From: HGM04593 sp045646845
GTDB lineage: Bacteria; Bacteroidota; Bacteroidia; Bacteroidales; Bacteroidaceae
Length of the DNA: 41,852 nt
Reading direction: 5' to 3'
Assembly (NCBI GenBank): GCA_045646845.1
Contig: JAZRLO010000036.1
Coordinates: forward strand, 1-41,852
Positions 35,066 through 41,852 of this stretch are shown in pieces. The translations under genes and the position numbers were made by a program. Under the pieces are notes generated by a model. That model ran no database searches and was not told where the DNA came from. It saw nothing but the letters and a program-made list of their open reading frames with translations. Each line of letters opens with the position of its first letter. Within the stretch, counting starts at the first letter, position 1.

Positions 35066-36271
35066 ATGAAAGCTTGTTTTATGGGCCTTGGATATATAGG
35101 CCTGCCGACTGCGATAATTGCCGCCAAGCACGGAATTGACATTGTAGGAGTTGACATCAACGAAAAAGTGGTGGAGACAACCAACCAGGGCCGTCTCCAC
35201 ATCATAGAGCCGGGAATGGAAGAGATGCTTCAGGAGGTCATTGCCGCAGGCAACTTCAAGGCTTACACGAAGCCGCAGGAATGCGATGCGTACTTCATGG
35301 TAGTGCCGACACCATTCAAGGGCGACCATGAGCCGGACGTATCATACGTTGAAGCAGCAACACGCGCCGTAATTCCTTTGCTTAAGGAGGGTGACCTTTA
35401 TATAATAGAATCGACATCCCCCATAGGCACAACGGAGATGATGGCAGACATCATATTCAGCGAAAGACCCGAGTTGAAAGACAGGATATACATAGCGTAC
35501 TGCCCGGAGCGCGTACTGCCCGGAAACGTAATCTACGAACTCATACACAACGACAGGGTAATAGGCGGACTCACGCCCGAATCAACAGAAAAAGCCATTG
35601 AATTCTACTCAAAATTCGTGCAGGGACAGTTGCACAAGACAAACTGCAGAACAGCAGAGATGTGCAAGCTCACCGAAAACAGCAGCCGCGACGTACAGAT
35701 AGCCTTCGCCAACGAGCTTTCACTCATATGCGACAAAGCAGGAATCAATGTATGGGAACTCATTGCATTGGCCAACAAACACCCGAGAGTAAACATACTG
35801 CAGCCGGGGTGCGGCGTAGGCGGACACTGCATTGCGGTTGATCCCTATTTCATAACCGCGGACTACCCCACCGAAGCAAAGATAATTGCCACAGCAAGAG
35901 AAATCAACAATTACAAAAGCCTGTGGTGTGCCGAAAAAATTAAGAGCACAATCCTTGAATTCGAACTGAAGAACAACCGTAAGCCTACGGTAGCGATGAT
36001 GGGACTGGCATTCAAACCCAACATCGATGACCTGCGCGAGTCACCATCGGGAACAATCGTCAAGAGAGTTACCGAGATGTGCAATGATGCGGAACTTCTC
36101 ATCGTAGAGCCGAACATAACGGAACACAAAACGTACGAACTTGCTGATTATAGAACAGCATACGAAAAAGCAGACATCATTGTAATGCTAACGGCGCATG
36201 ACCAGTTCAAAGGACTGCCATATGACGAGAGCAAGACAATACTCGATTTCTGCGGAATATACAAAAGGTAA
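35066..36271 (+). CDS. wecC: UDP-N-acetyl-D-mannosamine dehydrogenase
   Basis: A 401-residue nucleotide-sugar dehydrogenase oxidising UDP-ManNAc to UDP-ManNAc uronate with two NAD. The Rossmann loop is GLGYIG (7-12) with D30 for NAD. The catalytic site is K201, N205 and D209 (MCKLTENSSRDV) and Cys255 in GCGVGGHCIAVDP, the Cys of the thiohemiacetal. MGLAFKPNIDDLRESPS closes the UDP-binding part. The pattern GVGGHCIAVDP fits the WecC branch more than UDP-glucose dehydrogenase. It follows wzc by 14 bases. WecB, the epimerase that makes its substrate, is not in the window. Confidence 0.9.
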   Translation: MKACFMGLGYIGLPTAIIAAKHGIDIVGVDINEKVVETTNQGRLHIIEPGMEEMLQEVIAAGNFKAYTKPQECDAYFMVVPTPFKGDHEPDVSYVEAATRAVIPLLKEGDLYIIESTSPIGTTEMMADIIFSERPELKDRIYIAYCPERVLPGNVIYELIHNDRVIGGLTPESTEKAIEFYSKFVQGQLHKTNCRTAEMCKLTENSSRDVQIAFANELSLICDKAGINVWELIALANKHPRVNILQPGCGVGGHCIAVDPYFITADYPTEAKIIATAREINNYKSLWCAEKIKSTILEFELKNNRKPTVAMMGLAFKPNIDDLRESPSGTIVKRVTEMCNDAELLIVEPNITEHKTYELADYRTAYEKADIIVMLTAHDQFKGLPYDESKTILDFCGIYKR

Positions 36272-36292
36272 ACACACCACATTGATTATAAC

Positions 36293-36331
36293 CATGAGGG
36301 TGCCCCACTTCACTTTTGGGGCACCCTCATG
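36293..36331 (+). terminator. Terminator after wecC
   Basis: A perfect 15-bp stem (CATGAGGGTGCCCCA and its complement) with a 9-base loop, 22 bases after the stop. The T-run after it is weak, but the stem is very stable. Confidence 0.75.
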
Positions 36332-36402
36332 TTGTTGAGGTTTGAATAAAAAGAGTTATTTAGTCAACCTCTTTTCATATTTACAAAAGTGTACCGGGCA
36401 TG

Positions 36403-36434
36403 AAAAAAGGGCGAATGTGAAAACATTCGCCCTT
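36403..36434 (-). terminator. Terminator of the SRP RNA gene
   Basis: On the minus strand AAGGGCGAATGT, loop TTTC, then its perfect complement, followed by TTTTTT. A textbook intrinsic terminator 7 bases beyond the SRP RNA core. Confidence 0.9.
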
Positions 36435-36440
36435 ATGGGT

Positions 36441-36536
36441 GGGTAAGCTACCTACATCGCGCCGCTACAACCAACTACCTTTGCTGCGGTCAAGCCCTGG
36501 AGGATTCGTCAGGAGCTGGCCGTATAGGACTTACCC
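36441..36536 (-). ncRNA. ffs: Signal recognition particle RNA (small bacterial type)
   Basis: Read on the minus strand, GGGTAAG at the 5' end pairs with CTTACCC at the 3' end, closing one long hairpin of about 96 nt. The conserved tip is there: CCAGG on the 5' side and AGCA on the 3' side form the Ffh-binding asymmetric loop. Ten bases (GCTTGACCGC) lie between, giving a tip loop UGAC of the URRC type in place of GGAA. The 3' arm GGTTGTAGCGGCGCGATGTAGGTAGC matches the usual 'gGTgtGatGtgGgtnGC' pattern. It has its own promoter and terminator. The mature ends may extend a few bases. With Ffh, this RNA targets membrane proteins to the translocon. Confidence 0.85.
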
Positions 36537-36596
36537 ATATACTTTCGTTTCAAAAACTTGTCAAACATTTGCCAGGGTCACATCCCTAAAGCAGTG

Positions 36597-36626
36597 CAAA
36601 GATACTCTTTTTTTTCAAGAAACCAA
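36597..36626 (-). promoter_or_regulatory. Promoter of the SRP RNA gene
   Basis: On the minus strand TTG (36624-36626), a 19-base spacer, then TATCTTTG (36597-36604): a full consensus match. The expected start near 36590 leaves a leader of about 50 bases before the SRP RNA core, which is probably trimmed. Confidence 0.8.
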
Positions 36627-36743
36627 CTATTTGGACAATATTATTTTCAATGCATTCTGTATTCAATGTAAGCGAACTGCGTTCCTGTTGCGCATATTAA
36701 CAATAAATAACATTATATCATTTCCAATCTATAGTCAACAATC

Positions 36744-36751
36744 TATATTTG
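36744..36751 (+). promoter_or_regulatory. -7 element for the small secreted protein gene
   Basis: TATATTTG, a full match to TAnnTTTG. At the right distance upstream is TTT and not TTG. The ATG is about 90 bases downstream, giving a leader of roughly 85 bases. Confidence 0.5.
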
Positions 36752-36841
36752 CATTCGAGAAATAAAGAATTATGCGGCCTATGGAGAAAAAGTCCCGGCT
36801 CCACATTCCGCCATACAGAAACTTACGGGAAATCACGTACT

Positions 36842-37279
36842 ATGAAAGAATTCACATCAAGAGTAAGGAATTTTACATTCCTGTTATTATTTGTCGCAGC
36901 AAGCAGTACGGCATTTGCACAAAACACAAAATCGGTTTTCGGTGAATGGAGCCTTTACAAGGATGATGGAAGCAGCATCGAATACAACCTGTGCAAAACC
37001 GCCAAAAAAGGCAATTTCATTTACCTTGACAAAAAAGTATCATACGGAGGAATTGCCGTCACTAACGAATATTATGAATATATCGCTTACTACACCTTTG
37101 AATCGTTCGAGAAACAGAAAGACAATAGCGTAAAAATCAAATACAAGAAAGAGGACCAGTTCACCAAAAAAGTCACAACCGGTGTAGTGAACGTCACATA
37201 CAAGAACGGAACTATAATTTTGAGCGGCAACGACAAGCTCCTGAACGGAATGAAGCTCGTACCTTCCGGGACATACTGA
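36842..37279 (+). CDS. Small secreted protein, unknown
   Basis: A 145-residue protein. The start at MKEFTSRVRNF gives a signal peptide cleaved near TAFA-Q; the open frame upstream to 36749 lies in the leader and is not protein-like. The mature part is short and beta-rich: FGEWSLYKDDGSSIEYNL, YEYIAYYTFESF, VNVTYKNGTIILSG, ending LVPSGTY. It resembles small beta-barrel or lipocalin-like secreted proteins in general shape, but no family motif is evident. It has its own promoter and terminator. Confidence 0.7.
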   Translation: MKEFTSRVRNFTFLLLFVAASSTAFAQNTKSVFGEWSLYKDDGSSIEYNLCKTAKKGNFIYLDKKVSYGGIAVTNEYYEYIAYYTFESFEKQKDNSVKIKYKKEDQFTKKVTTGVVNVTYKNGTIILSGNDKLLNGMKLVPSGTY

Positions 37280-37317
37280 CAAACATAAAAACCCAGCACC
37301 GGCACATCCGGCATATG

Positions 37318-37343
37318 GCAGGCATGGCACACGCCATGCCTGC
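37318..37343 (+). terminator. Terminator after the small secreted protein gene
   Basis: GCAGGCATGGC, loop ACAC, then its perfect complement (11 base pairs), 39 bases after the stop. The following sequence ACATCTTTATATGG is only moderately T-rich. Confidence 0.65.
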
Positions 37344-37442
37344 ACATCTTTATATGGATGCACAAAATCCATTCATACCGAATAAACTAAAAAAACAGCC
37401 TTATTTTTATATTGCGACAAACCCAAATACATTTTTTTTATA

Positions 37443-37450
37443 TATTTTTG
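37443..37450 (+). promoter_or_regulatory. -7 element for the type IX-tailed protein gene
   Basis: TATTTTTG matches TAnnTTTG, 46 bases before the ATG. No TTG at the usual spacing; the region is very AT-rich, so chance matches are possible. Confidence 0.4.
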
Positions 37451-37496
37451 CATAAATAAAAGAATCATTAATTATTAACTATAAAACCATTTATTT

Positions 37497-39110
37497 ATGA
37501 AGAAATTTTTACTTTCAATTTTCTATCTGTTCTGCGTCATGAGCTACGCAGTCGCAGACGAGGTGAAGTTCGACTTCACCAAACCATCGGGATTGACACC
37601 ATCAATCACTGACGACATGTTCAGCGATGCTGGAAGCGGTGCTTTTGCATTCGGAACAACAGGTACAACATTCACAAACAACGGTGTCAAACTGAACACC
37701 ACAGACGGTTCAACAATCTCACGTATCTGGAAGGCAGCCAAAGGCACTTATGACCTCCGCGTGTACAAGACCGCCACAATAACAATTGAAGCACCCGAAG
37801 GCGCAGCAATCACATCTATTGCCTTTACAGGAGGTACCGTTAGCAGTTTCTCTGCCAACACTGGTACTGTCGATGGCAAAAATTGGGCAGGAGAAGCCAC
37901 AAAAGTGGTTTTCACTTGGGCCGATAATGCCAGCACACAGAAAATCAATGACATCACTGTAACATTCTCTACCGACGGCGGTTCAACTCCCGACCCAGAG
38001 GAACCAGAAGGTGGCGAAGGTGAAGGCGAAGATGGTGATGACAACGAGACCACATTCTCAACTATTGCCGAAGTTCTTGCTGCCGGCGCAGGTGAGGCAG
38101 CAACACAGGGTACTGTTGTTGCAACATACGCACGCGGCTTCCTCATGAACGACGGCACAGGCTCAATCCTTGTATTCCAGGGCAACTCACCTGCTGTAAC
38201 AACAGCTGAAGGCGATGTTGTAACAGTAACAGGTACTACAAGCATATACGGCGGTCTTTTGCAGTTCGGCAACACCGCTGTTGTTGAAAAGACTGGAACA
38301 GCGACCTACACCCACCCTACAGCAACAATTATGGACGGTGCAGCTATGGACACATACCTTGCAGAGCCCTCAATCAAATACGTTGAATACACCGGTACAC
38401 TTACAATCAACGGCAACTACTACAACGTAGCCATCGAAGGCGCATCAACTGCTATCGGCAGCATCCAGTATCCAAAGGATGGTGTTGTAACAGCCACAAG
38501 CGGTGCAAAAATAAAGGTTACAGGTTACCTTATTGGCATAAGCAGCAACAAGTATGTAAACACAATGGCTGTCAAGGTAGAGGTTGTTGAAGATGGTGAA
38601 GAGCCCGAGGAACCAGAGACTCCATCTGAAGTAAAAGAATACACTGTTACAGAAGCCCTTGCTGCATACGTTGATGGTCAGAAGATTCCAGGAATTGTAA
38701 AAGGCTATATCGTAGGTGCGATGAACAGCAAAGGCTACGTTCCTGAGTTCGGTGAAACAACAGTAAATACAAATATCCTGCTTTCTGACGATCCCGATGA
38801 GGATGCTATCGAGAACTGCATCATCGTTCAGTTGCCTTCGGGAAGCATTCGTAACGAGTTGAACCTTGTTGACCACCCGGAGTATTTCCAGAAGGAGATA
38901 AAGATTACCGGAAGTATTGAGAAATATTTCCAGCAGGCAGGCCTCAAGAGCCCTACAGCATACGAATTCACAGGCACAACCGGAATCAATGAAGTGAAGG
39001 GTGAAAACGGAGAAGTGAAAACTATCTACGACCTTACAGGCCGCCGCGTTGAAAACATCACCGCTCCCGGCATATACATTGTAAACGGCAAAAAGGTTTT
39101 GGTAAAGTAA
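37497..39110 (+). CDS. Multi-domain secreted protein with type IX-like C-terminal domain
   Basis: A 537-residue exported protein. Signal peptide 1 to about 20 (ending YAVA). Parts in order: a beta-sandwich domain (about 22-158) with FDFTKPSG and TATITIEAPEG; an acidic Pro/Glu/Gly linker (about 164-186); an OB-fold-like domain (about 188-355) with GTVVATYARGFLMNDGTGS; a second acidic linker (about 364-376); a DUF6359-like OB-type domain (about 378-490) with GIVKGYIVGAMN and NILLSDDPDE; and a C-terminal tail (about 495-537) with IYDLTGRRVENIT, GIYIVNGKKVLVK. That tail is the type IX sorting-domain pattern, so it is expected on the cell surface. No enzymatic residues are visible; ligand binding is likely. 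Confidence 0.8.
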   Translation: MKKFLLSIFYLFCVMSYAVADEVKFDFTKPSGLTPSITDDMFSDAGSGAFAFGTTGTTFTNNGVKLNTTDGSTISRIWKAAKGTYDLRVYKTATITIEAPEGAAITSIAFTGGTVSSFSANTGTVDGKNWAGEATKVVFTWADNASTQKINDITVTFSTDGGSTPDPEEPEGGEGEGEDGDDNETTFSTIAEVLAAGAGEAATQGTVVATYARGFLMNDGTGSILVFQGNSPAVTTAEGDVVTVTGTTSIYGGLLQFGNTAVVEKTGTATYTHPTATIMDGAAMDTYLAEPSIKYVEYTGTLTINGNYYNVAIEGASTAIGSIQYPKDGVVTATSGAKIKVTGYLIGISSNKYVNTMAVKVEVVEDGEEPEEPETPSEVKEYTVTEALAAYVDGQKIPGIVKGYIVGAMNSKGYVPEFGETTVNTNILLSDDPDEDAIENCIIVQLPSGSIRNELNLVDHPEYFQKEIKITGSIEKYFQQAGLKSPTAYEFTGTTGINEVKGENGEVKTIYDLTGRRVENITAPGIYIVNGKKVLVK

Positions 39111-39179
39111 CTTTACTGCATGGTGAGTTCTTTAGCGATTTACCATGCCACGCATGATAAAAAGCGAACCTTTAATTAT

Positions 39180-39210
39180 AAAAAACTCGTGCGAATCGCA
39201 CGAGTTTTTT
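39180..39210 (+). terminator. Strong intrinsic terminator
   Basis: AAAAAACTCGTGCG, loop AAT, CGCACGAGTTTTTT: 14 base pairs ending in six T's, with matching A's on the other side. It lies 70 bases after the stop codon. Confidence 0.88.
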
Positions 39211-39351
39211 ATTCCACGAATCAACGTACATCACATTTACAATATACAAATAACCAAATACTTGCACAAACTGTGTAAGTGAAACAGCAATGGTTCAATA
39301 ATCAAAAAAAACAATTTTAAAGATATTACATTTTTTTGGAAAATATTTTCC

Positions 39352-39359
39352 TACCTTTG
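39352..39359 (+). promoter_or_regulatory. -7 element of the last gene
   Basis: TACCTTTG matches TAnnTTTG in full. The nearest TTTG (39335-39338) is only 13 bases upstream, so the -33 part is not ideal. The ATG is 127 bases away, giving a long leader. Confidence 0.6.
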
Positions 39360-39384
39360 TAAGTTGGAAGAGACTTTTACTAAA

Positions 39385-39429
39385 GTAAACAAAGAGCAAG
39401 AAGAAGGTAAAAACGCCTTATTTGTTTAC
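39385..39429 (+). promoter_or_regulatory. Hairpin in the long leader of the last gene
   Basis: GTAAACAAA (39385-39393) pairs with TTTGTTTAC (39421-39429), a perfect 9-bp stem; inside, AAGG (39404-39407) can pair with CCTT (39416-39419). It lies in the roughly 120-base untranslated leader, 56 bases before the ATG. It could influence message stability or translation; no known riboswitch pattern is recognised. Confidence 0.4.
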
Positions 39430-39485
39430 AGAATGACACGAACATTATTTATATTAACTTTATTTATTAACCAAAACCAACATTT

Positions 39486-41852
39486 ATGAAAAAGTTTACA
39501 TTTTTCTTAATGTTTGTGTTTGCATTCTTGACAGCAAGCGCGCAAGAAGTTACAGTCACAAGCTTGGAACAACTGAGCAACGACAAGACTTACTTCATTG
39601 AGAGCGCACGTTGTTTCTTGATGTACAACACAACAGCAAATGCCGGTGGTGTCTCCACCAGCACTGCAAAGAACCTTGGTACATCTGCAGTCGCAAAGGA
39701 CTGGACAGATGCGAACCAACAGTTCAAGATTGAGAACATTGACGGCAGCTACTACCTTTATAGTGTAGGTGCAGGCAAGTATGTGGCAAAGGACGGTTCA
39801 TGGTCCGACACCGCGGTTGATGCATTGGAGCTCACTCCATCATCAAACAGCACATACAACTGGAAGCTGTGTATCGCAGGCAATGGCATGAACTCTCAAG
39901 AGCCAAACCAGATGGATGCCGGTATCGTTGTCAACAGCTGGACAACAGAGGACCCCGGAAACTGTTACAAGATTATCGACACCGAGGCTTCAACTATCGT
40001 AGTTGTAGATTATCCAAATGACCTCACAGAGTTCAATCAGAACAAATGCTACACAGTATCTACTACAAGCCGTGGCGGTTGGGCTGTTGCAAATGATGCA
40101 TTCTGCTCTACAAGTGATGCAGGCTTGACATCGGACCCGACTGATGCAAACCAACAGTTTGCAGTCTTGAGCAACGATGGCGAGAACTACTATCTTTACA
40201 GCGTAGGCGCAAAGAAGTTCGTAAATTCGGACAAGTCGCTCATTGCTGGCAGGGGTGAAGCCATTGAACTTGCCGACGCATCTTCAATTGGTGAATGCCG
40301 TGTACGTGTAAACTTCAAGGGATATAACAACAAATATATTAACCTCGGAGGTAGCAATCAAATGATTATTGATAGCTGGGGCACCATTGACGCAGGTAAT
40401 GCTGTTGCATTCATTGAGGCTGGTGAGTTTGACCCGACTGAAGCTCTTGCGATGCTCAGCAATATCGCTACCATAACATACCAGTTCCAGTATGAGGGCA
40501 ATATTGTTGCAACACAGGAAGTTATTGCTGTTCCTGGTGAGGCATACCCTGACTATACGCTCTCTGCTCCTTACGGTGTAACCGGTGCCACAAAGCCCGA
40601 GGGTACAGTAAGTGGTGACGAGACAGTTACCATTGAACTCACTATCACTAAGGCCCTTCCTTTCGAAGCTGTAGCAAGCGGCACACCTACTAAATGGTAC
40701 TATGCACAGATTCATGGAAACAACCTCTCATACATGACGAACCCAGGTGTCGGTACAGAAATACCCTGGAAGGTTAATGGCGAACTTATTACAGCCATTG
40801 ATGAAGCAAATGCAGACAGCTATACATGGGGCTTTGTAGGCGACCTTTGGACCGGTTTCAAGATGGTAAGCAAGGCAGGTGGTGCAATCAAGTCAACAGG
40901 AAGCGGCAACGTTACAATCGTTGAGAACCTTGATGAGGCTACAACATTCATAGCAATGGCTCCAAGCACAGATAACAATGCTGCAGGTGAGACAGGATTC
41001 TGTCTGCTCAATGCAGAGGCTGGCCAGTACATCAACGCACAGAACATTGGCATCAACCATTGGACAGCTAACGATGCCGGTTCAACAATTGTTGTTACAG
41101 AACGTGAAATAACAGTTGAGCCCGAGCCTGTTGCATTTGCTGTTGCAGCAGTTACTCCTTCTGAAGCAGTAGAGTCACTCAGCTCTATCACAATAGAGTT
41201 CACAAAGGATATTGTTGTTGACTGGGGTACATCTAATACAGGAACCGGTACAGGTACAGGCACCGGTACAGGTACTGGCACTGGAACAGGCACTGGAACA
41301 GGTACTGGTACAGGTACTGGTACAGACAGCGCAGTCGAGTATATCAAGATTTACGATGCTAATGGAGGTGCTGTTTCCACTGTATGGACAAGTACAGCTA
41401 TCGTTTCGGGCAATAGCATTACATTCAATTTCAATGCTATAACAAAGAGCGGTACATACACATTCGCACTCCCTGCTGGTTGCATTGAGAGCGTTGACGG
41501 TGAGAAGTATGCTGGTGAGACATTCACATTCACTGTAGATGCAGCTCCTGCATTGACAAGCAAGACAACTGTTAATGTAAACAACACACTTTCTGTTATC
41601 ACTGCTGAGTTTGACACTGAGATAGATTTTGCAGCAGAAAGCGACGTAACTGTTCTGAACGTATATGTACAGAACACCGAGACTGTTGCCGGTACAATCA
41701 CTGTTGCCAATAATGCAACTATCGAAGCAAATGTACTTACTTTGACACTCGACGAGACTATCGCTCCTGAAGGTACTACAAAATATACCGTAGAGATTCC
41801 TGCAGGTTGGATTGTAAAGAAGGGTTCTGACAAGGCTTTTGCCGGAAAGAAG
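39486..41852 (+). CDS. Large secreted repeat protein, cut by the window edge
   Basis: At least 789 residues, open to the window end with no stop. The start MKKFTFFLMFVFAFLTASA-Q gives a signal peptide. The first part holds three units of about 130 residues that look like beta-trefoil (ricin-type) carbohydrate-binding domains; two share DANQQF...YYLYSVGA.K(Y/F)V and INSW/IDSW-like ends. A short domain near 320-390 has ITYQFQYEGNIVATQEV and GEAYP. After about residue 550 come immunoglobulin-like (SbsA type) domains: VTPSEAVESLSSITIEF, SGTYTFALPAGCIESVDG, TTKYTVEIPAGWI. A run of 14 Gly-Thr dipeptides (about 586-613) interrupts the first of them. It is probably a surface adhesin or glycan-binding protein; its neighbour suggests type IX export, but the C-terminus is outside the window. 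Confidence 0.8.
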   Translation, partial: MKKFTFFLMFVFAFLTASAQEVTVTSLEQLSNDKTYFIESARCFLMYNTTANAGGVSTSTAKNLGTSAVAKDWTDANQQFKIENIDGSYYLYSVGAGKYVAKDGSWSDTAVDALELTPSSNSTYNWKLCIAGNGMNSQEPNQMDAGIVVNSWTTEDPGNCYKIIDTEASTIVVVDYPNDLTEFNQNKCYTVSTTSRGGWAVANDAFCSTSDAGLTSDPTDANQQFAVLSNDGENYYLYSVGAKKFVNSDKSLIAGRGEAIELADASSIGECRVRVNFKGYNNKYINLGGSNQMIIDSWGTIDAGNAVAFIEAGEFDPTEALAMLSNIATITYQFQYEGNIVATQEVIAVPGEAYPDYTLSAPYGVTGATKPEGTVSGDETVTIELTITKALPFEAVASGTPTKWYYAQIHGNNLSYMTNPGVGTEIPWKVNGELITAIDEANADSYTWGFVGDLWTGFKMVSKAGGAIKSTGSGNVTIVENLDEATTFIAMAPSTDNNAAGETGFCLLNAEAGQYINAQNIGINHWTANDAGSTIVVTEREITVEPEPVAFAVAAVTPSEAVESLSSITIEFTKDIVVDWGTSNTGTGTGTGTGTGTGTGTGTGTGTGTGTGTDSAVEYIKIYDANGGAVSTVWTSTAIVSGNSITFNFNAITKSGTYTFALPAGCIESVDGEKYAGETFTFTVDAAPALTSKTTVNVNNTLSVITAEFDTEIDFAAESDVTVLNVYVQNTETVAGTITVANNATIEANVLTLTLDETIAPEGTTKYTVEIPAGWIVKKGSDKAFAGKK
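41241..41324 (+). repeat. In-frame hexanucleotide repeat encoding (Gly-Thr)14
   Basis: Fourteen 6-base units of the form GGN-ACN over 84 bases, mostly GGTACA, GGTACT, GGCACT and GGAACA. The wobble positions vary, so the units are not identical, but the dipeptide is never broken. Each gain or loss would keep the frame. Confidence 0.95.

Noticed and set aside
36439..36765. Plus-strand 108-codon frame
   Set aside because: It is antisense to the SRP RNA gene and its promoter, and reads as low-complexity with no matching family.
41241..41324. Possible CRISPR or satellite array
   Set aside because: Units are 6 bases with no spacers, in frame in a protein, and vary only at wobble positions. It is a coding microsatellite-like repeat.
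40820..41347. Minus-strand frame with a long Val-Pro repeat
   Set aside because: The repeat is the complement of the Gly-Thr run in the secreted protein. The plus-strand frame has a signal peptide and domains and continues to the window end.

Overview
This window looks like chromosomal DNA from a member of the Bacteroidales (Bacteroidota), most likely a Prevotella- or Bacteroides-like gut or oral anaerobe. The evidence is: promoters of the Bacteroidota form (TTG, about 19-20 bases, TAnnTTTG) at several gene starts; a C-terminal domain of the type IX secretion kind (consensus DLTGRRV...GIYIVNGKK); a gliding-motility-type C-terminal domain; a PorT-like beta-barrel protein; a DUF4836 protein; a small histone H1-like protein; and a large GH2 beta-galactosidase with carbohydrate-binding extras. 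I see no tRNA, rRNA, CRISPR array, transposase, integrase or prophage gene. The species cannot be fixed from the sequence alone.

Layout. 0.15-2.3 kb (minus): an operon of YtxH, a holin-like membrane protein, a small charged protein and rmuC. 2.5-4.8 kb (plus): an RsiV-like lipoprotein, then rsmG and an MBL-fold hydrolase, closed by a two-way terminator. 4.9-9.7 kb (minus): glutaminase, periplasmic L-asparaginase, outer-membrane porin and Dcu C4-dicarboxylate antiporter, which read as one amide-to-aspartate-to-dicarboxylate module. 9.7-10.1 kb: a non-coding stretch with a MITE-like element. 10.1-13.3 kb (plus): panE-like reductase, SPOUT RNA methyltransferase, and a lipoprotein with two aspartyl-protease motifs and a PDZ domain. 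13.3-17.3 kb (minus): small membrane protein, uvrA, and a secreted protein with a gliding-motility C-terminal domain. 17.6-20.1 kb (plus): a three-LysM protein with a type 1 periplasmic-binding-like domain, translationally coupled to a PorT-like barrel. 20.2-25.7 kb (minus): a degenerate ABC ATPase, an FtsX-like permease and rfbA-rfbC-rfbD-rfbB for dTDP-L-rhamnose. 25.8-31.4 kb (minus): DUF4836 protein and GH2 beta-galactosidase. 31.9-32.1 kb (minus): a 57-residue histone H1-like gene. 32.6-36.3 kb (plus): a Wzc-type tyrosine kinase and a UDP-ManNAc dehydrogenase. 36.4-36.6 kb (minus): the SRP RNA gene with its own promoter and terminator. 36.8-41.9 kb (plus): three secreted proteins, the last cut by the window edge.

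How it fits together. Much of the window concerns the cell envelope: rhamnose precursor supply, polysaccharide chain-length control and amino-sugar acid synthesis, outer-membrane barrels, peptidoglycan-binding proteins and secreted multi-domain proteins. Housekeeping genes (rsmG, uvrA, panE, RNA methyltransferase, SRP RNA) are interspersed. The most coherent metabolic story is the asparagine/glutamine module next to a dicarboxylate antiporter. The items most worth a second look are the MITE-like element with a related end 21.8 kb away, the ABC pair with altered catalytic motifs upstream of the rhamnose genes, and the secreted protein with 14 Gly-Thr dipeptide repeats. I do not see a clear, wholly new defence or mobile system here.
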